Of a DNA stretch of 16,371 nucleotides, positions 15,241 through 16,371 are shown in pieces. Origin of the DNA: Candidatus Moranbacteria bacterium CG_4_9_14_3_um_filter_45_14 (lineage in GTDB: Bacteria; Patescibacteriota; Minisyncoccia; Moranbacterales; UBA1568); assembly GCA_002790675.1 (NCBI GenBank), contig PFVP01000031.1, positions 1-16,371 of the forward strand, given 5' to 3'. The translations under genes were made by a program, and so were the position numbers. Below the pieces are notes generated by a model, which saw nothing but the letters and a program-made list of their open reading frames with translations, did not search any database and had not been told where the DNA came from. Positions within the stretch are counted from its first letter, which is position 1; the number at the start of each line of letters is the position of its first letter.

Positions 15241-15277
15241 AAAAAGAAAAATCCTGCTGTATCCGATATACAACAGG
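15241..15277 (-). terminator. Strong terminator between the LytR_C region and dnaG
   Basis: A 10-bp stem (15253-15262 with 15268-15277, one G-T) with a 5-nt loop. On the minus strand it is followed by ATTTTTCTTTTT. It ends transcription coming from the LytR_C gene and its decayed neighbour. Confidence 0.85.
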
Positions 15278-15288
15278 AAAAATTTCTC

Positions 15289-15315
15289 TTACTTAGAGGT
15301 CGAACCTCTAAGTAA
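15289..15315. repeat. Perfect 12-bp inverted repeat
   Basis: TTACTTAGAGGT and its exact reverse complement are separated by CGA. It lies between the decayed LytR_C fragment and the strong terminator. On the minus strand only a loose T-run follows, so it is a second weak terminator, an RNA-stabilising hairpin or a binding site. No choice can be made from sequence alone. Confidence 0.6.
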
Positions 15316-15328
15316 ATCACTGAGAAGA

Positions 15329-15497
15329 TTATTTGTTGCCAACGATGATAAGAATATCGGTAGCAGGAGTGGTTTCACCAGCAGGTATCGTCCCGAACAG
15401 TACCGCTCAGTGTTTGAGCAAGCCCCTTGGCCAACTGAGTGTTATTTCCGGAAAAACGAATATGAGAAAAAATCCTATGGGGATCGAAAAAAACTTT
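15329..15497 (-). pseudogene. Decayed LytR_C-like C-terminal fragment
   Basis: On the minus strand one open stretch reads FDPHRIFSHIRFSGNN then TQLAKGLAQTLSGTV. Near 15391 the reading must shift to continue as GTIPAGETTPATDILIIVGNK followed by TAA (15329-15331). The two halves together look like the end of a LytR_C-type domain and end much as the intact neighbour does (SPITIILGK). A stop (TAG, 15498-15500) lies directly upstream in the first frame, so the 5' part is lost or shifted as well. I read it as the remnant of a second LytR_C-domain gene, possibly the tail of an LCP-type protein. Being short, the family call is tentative. Confidence 0.5.
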
Positions 15498-15547
15498 CTA
15501 TAAAGAGAAATAGTTGTGAGGCCTTTCTTCATACGTAAAGTATGCTT

Positions 15548-16183
15548 TTATTTTCCGAGTATAATTGTTATTGGAGAGACGGATGTTTCTTTGTTCTTCG
15601 CATCTGCCGGGAGGATTGTTGCCTGCGGATATTTTTTTACGATGGTAGCCTTGATCATTTCTGCTTCCTTGTCGAGACTGGAAGCGAAATAGATGACGAC
15701 TCCGGTATAATCTTTCAACGTATTCCCGGCGGTCACACTGGTATAGCCTTCTCCTTTCAAGAAAGTGGCAGTTACTCCAGCACTGCCTTTGGCTCCTCCA
15801 CCATTCAGAACACTGATCGCCATTTCCTTGACGGTTGCCGTATCAACCGTACTCACCTTTTCTTCAGATTGTTTTGCTTGCTCCTCATCTGATGTTTTCG
15901 CTTCATCGATAGTGCCAACATTCTGCTCTTCGTTTGCTTGCTGTGACAACACGGATATGGATGGTTCAGCTTTGACCAGACGATTGTTCTTCCATCCCAC
16001 ATAGACCCCCCACCCGATAGAAGCGGTACTTACAACAACGAACAGTAACATACAAGCAAAAAGAATCCCTCCCCACAATGATTCATGGGAATGTGGCACT
16101 GATTTATCTTCTGTGGAGAGTACTGGATCTTTTTCTTCTGATTTCACATCTGCTTCTTCTTCCTCTGTTGATATTTCTAGCAT
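15548..16183 (-). CDS. Single-pass membrane protein with C-terminal LytR_C domain
   Basis: A 211-residue protein. The N-terminus is acidic (residues 1-30), then comes one membrane segment (about 37-62, GGILFACMLLFVVVSTASIG), an acidic Glu/Gln-rich linker (about 80-112) and a LytR_C domain (about 122-211) with SVLNGGGAKGSAG, FLKGEGY, VVIYFASS, PQATILPADA and ITIILGK. LytR_C domains occur on cell-wall-related proteins, often attached to LCP ligases. Here the domain is alone on a membrane stalk, so it probably acts outside the membrane as a binding or scaffold module; it has no catalytic motif I can see. An extended -10 promoter lies just upstream. The decayed fragment at 15329-15497 is downstream on the same strand. 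Confidence 0.82.
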   Translation of the reverse strand: MLEISTEEEEADVKSEEKDPVLSTEDKSVPHSHESLWGGILFACMLLFVVVSTASIGWGVYVGWKNNRLVKAEPSISVLSQQANEEQNVGTIDEAKTSDEEQAKQSEEKVSTVDTATVKEMAISVLNGGGAKGSAGVTATFLKGEGYTSVTAGNTLKDYTGVVIYFASSLDKEAEMIKATIVKKYPQATILPADAKNKETSVSPITIILGK

Positions 16184-16209
16184 AAATATTTTCTTTTTAA
16201 AGTACTTTT

Positions 16210-16218
16210 ATTATACCA
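16210..16218 (-). promoter_or_regulatory. Extended -10 promoter of the LytR_C gene
   Basis: On the minus strand TGTGG-TATAAT (hexamer 16210-16215) lies about 27 nt before the ATG at 16183, with the same layout as the msrA and glycosyltransferase promoters. Confidence 0.7.
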
Positions 16219-16267
16219 CATCCAACAGAAAAAATTCACCATCAACTGTGTGTGTTCCCAAACATAA

Positions 16268-16290
16268 AAACTCCAGCGATGGTGGAGTTT
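16268..16290 (-). terminator. Terminator after the partial malic-enzyme-like gene
   Basis: An AAACTCCA/TGGAGTTT stem (16268-16275 with 16283-16290) with a 7-nt loop, followed on the minus strand by TTTTTA. It lies about 25 nt after the stop codon at 16316. Confidence 0.8.
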
Positions 16291-16315
16291 CTTGAGGAGG
16301 AATTTCCTTTTTTCA

Positions 16316-16371
16316 TTATTCTCGAATAGCTTTGGCGACAGCTGGTACTACTCGTTTATCGAAAGCATTGG
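16316..16371 (-). CDS. C-terminal end of a probable NAD(P)-dependent malic enzyme (partial)
   Basis: Only the last 17 codons are in the window: NAFDKRVVPAVAKAIRE then TAA. This matches the usual tail of bacterial malic enzymes (a P-x-FDxRVxPAVAxAV pattern), which oxidatively decarboxylate malate to pyruvate. The frame is open to the window edge and a terminator follows. With so few residues the assignment rests on one short motif. Confidence 0.5.
   Translation of the reverse strand, partial: NAFDKRVVPAVAKAIRE

Noticed and set aside
1..16371. CRISPR arrays, insertion sequences, rRNA, integrase or replication origin
   Set aside because: No regularly spaced repeats, transposase or recombinase motifs, rRNA-like sequence or DnaA-box cluster was seen.

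Overview
The window looks like chromosomal DNA from a small-genome bacterium, most likely of the Candidate Phyla Radiation (Patescibacteria). This is inferred from gene style, not from a marker tree: a C39-like peptidase with an ACEEAS active site, a single-pass LytR_C protein, a TreT-like glycosyltransferase, few recognisable Shine-Dalgarno sites, and a group I intron in a tRNA gene. Flanking genes are moderately G+C-balanced, while 3.1-8.2 kb is clearly A+T-richer.

Layout. Positions 1-670 (minus) are a membrane-anchored MsrA, cut by the window edge. It diverges from murJ (lipid II flippase, plus), which is followed by a membrane-anchored C39-like peptidase and a terminator. Positions 3183-7940 (minus) form a defence island. 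A 1266-residue single-chain restriction-modification protein (nuclease, N6-adenine methylase and two specificity domains) is followed 54 bp later by a GIY-YIG nuclease with an unrecognised, possibly PUA/EVE-like C-terminus. To the right of the island lie a terminator and an exact 18-bp copy of the 3' end of the tRNA-Asn gene found 2 kb further on. Next comes a TreT-like GT4 glycosyltransferase (8386-10245, minus).

The most unusual feature is at 10346-10964 (minus): a tRNA-Asn(GUU) gene split inside its anticodon by a 547-nt group I intron. The intron carries an HNH homing-endonuclease gene whose start is out of frame by one base at a run of seven A. Removing the intron restores a complete cloverleaf with a classical Asn anticodon loop.

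To the right, all on the minus strand, are a small NlpC/P60- or CHAP-like cysteine amidase, rpoD (with an extremely lysine-rich N-terminal tail), dnaG, a decayed LytR_C-like fragment, an intact LytR_C membrane protein, and the last 17 codons of what is probably a malic enzyme. dnaG-rpoD is the conserved replication/transcription-initiation pair. murJ, the two cell-wall-type peptidases and LytR_C point to envelope maintenance. Several promoters share an extended -10 (TGG-TATAAT or TGG-TATACT), matching a sigma factor that keeps the His/Glu pair used to read it.
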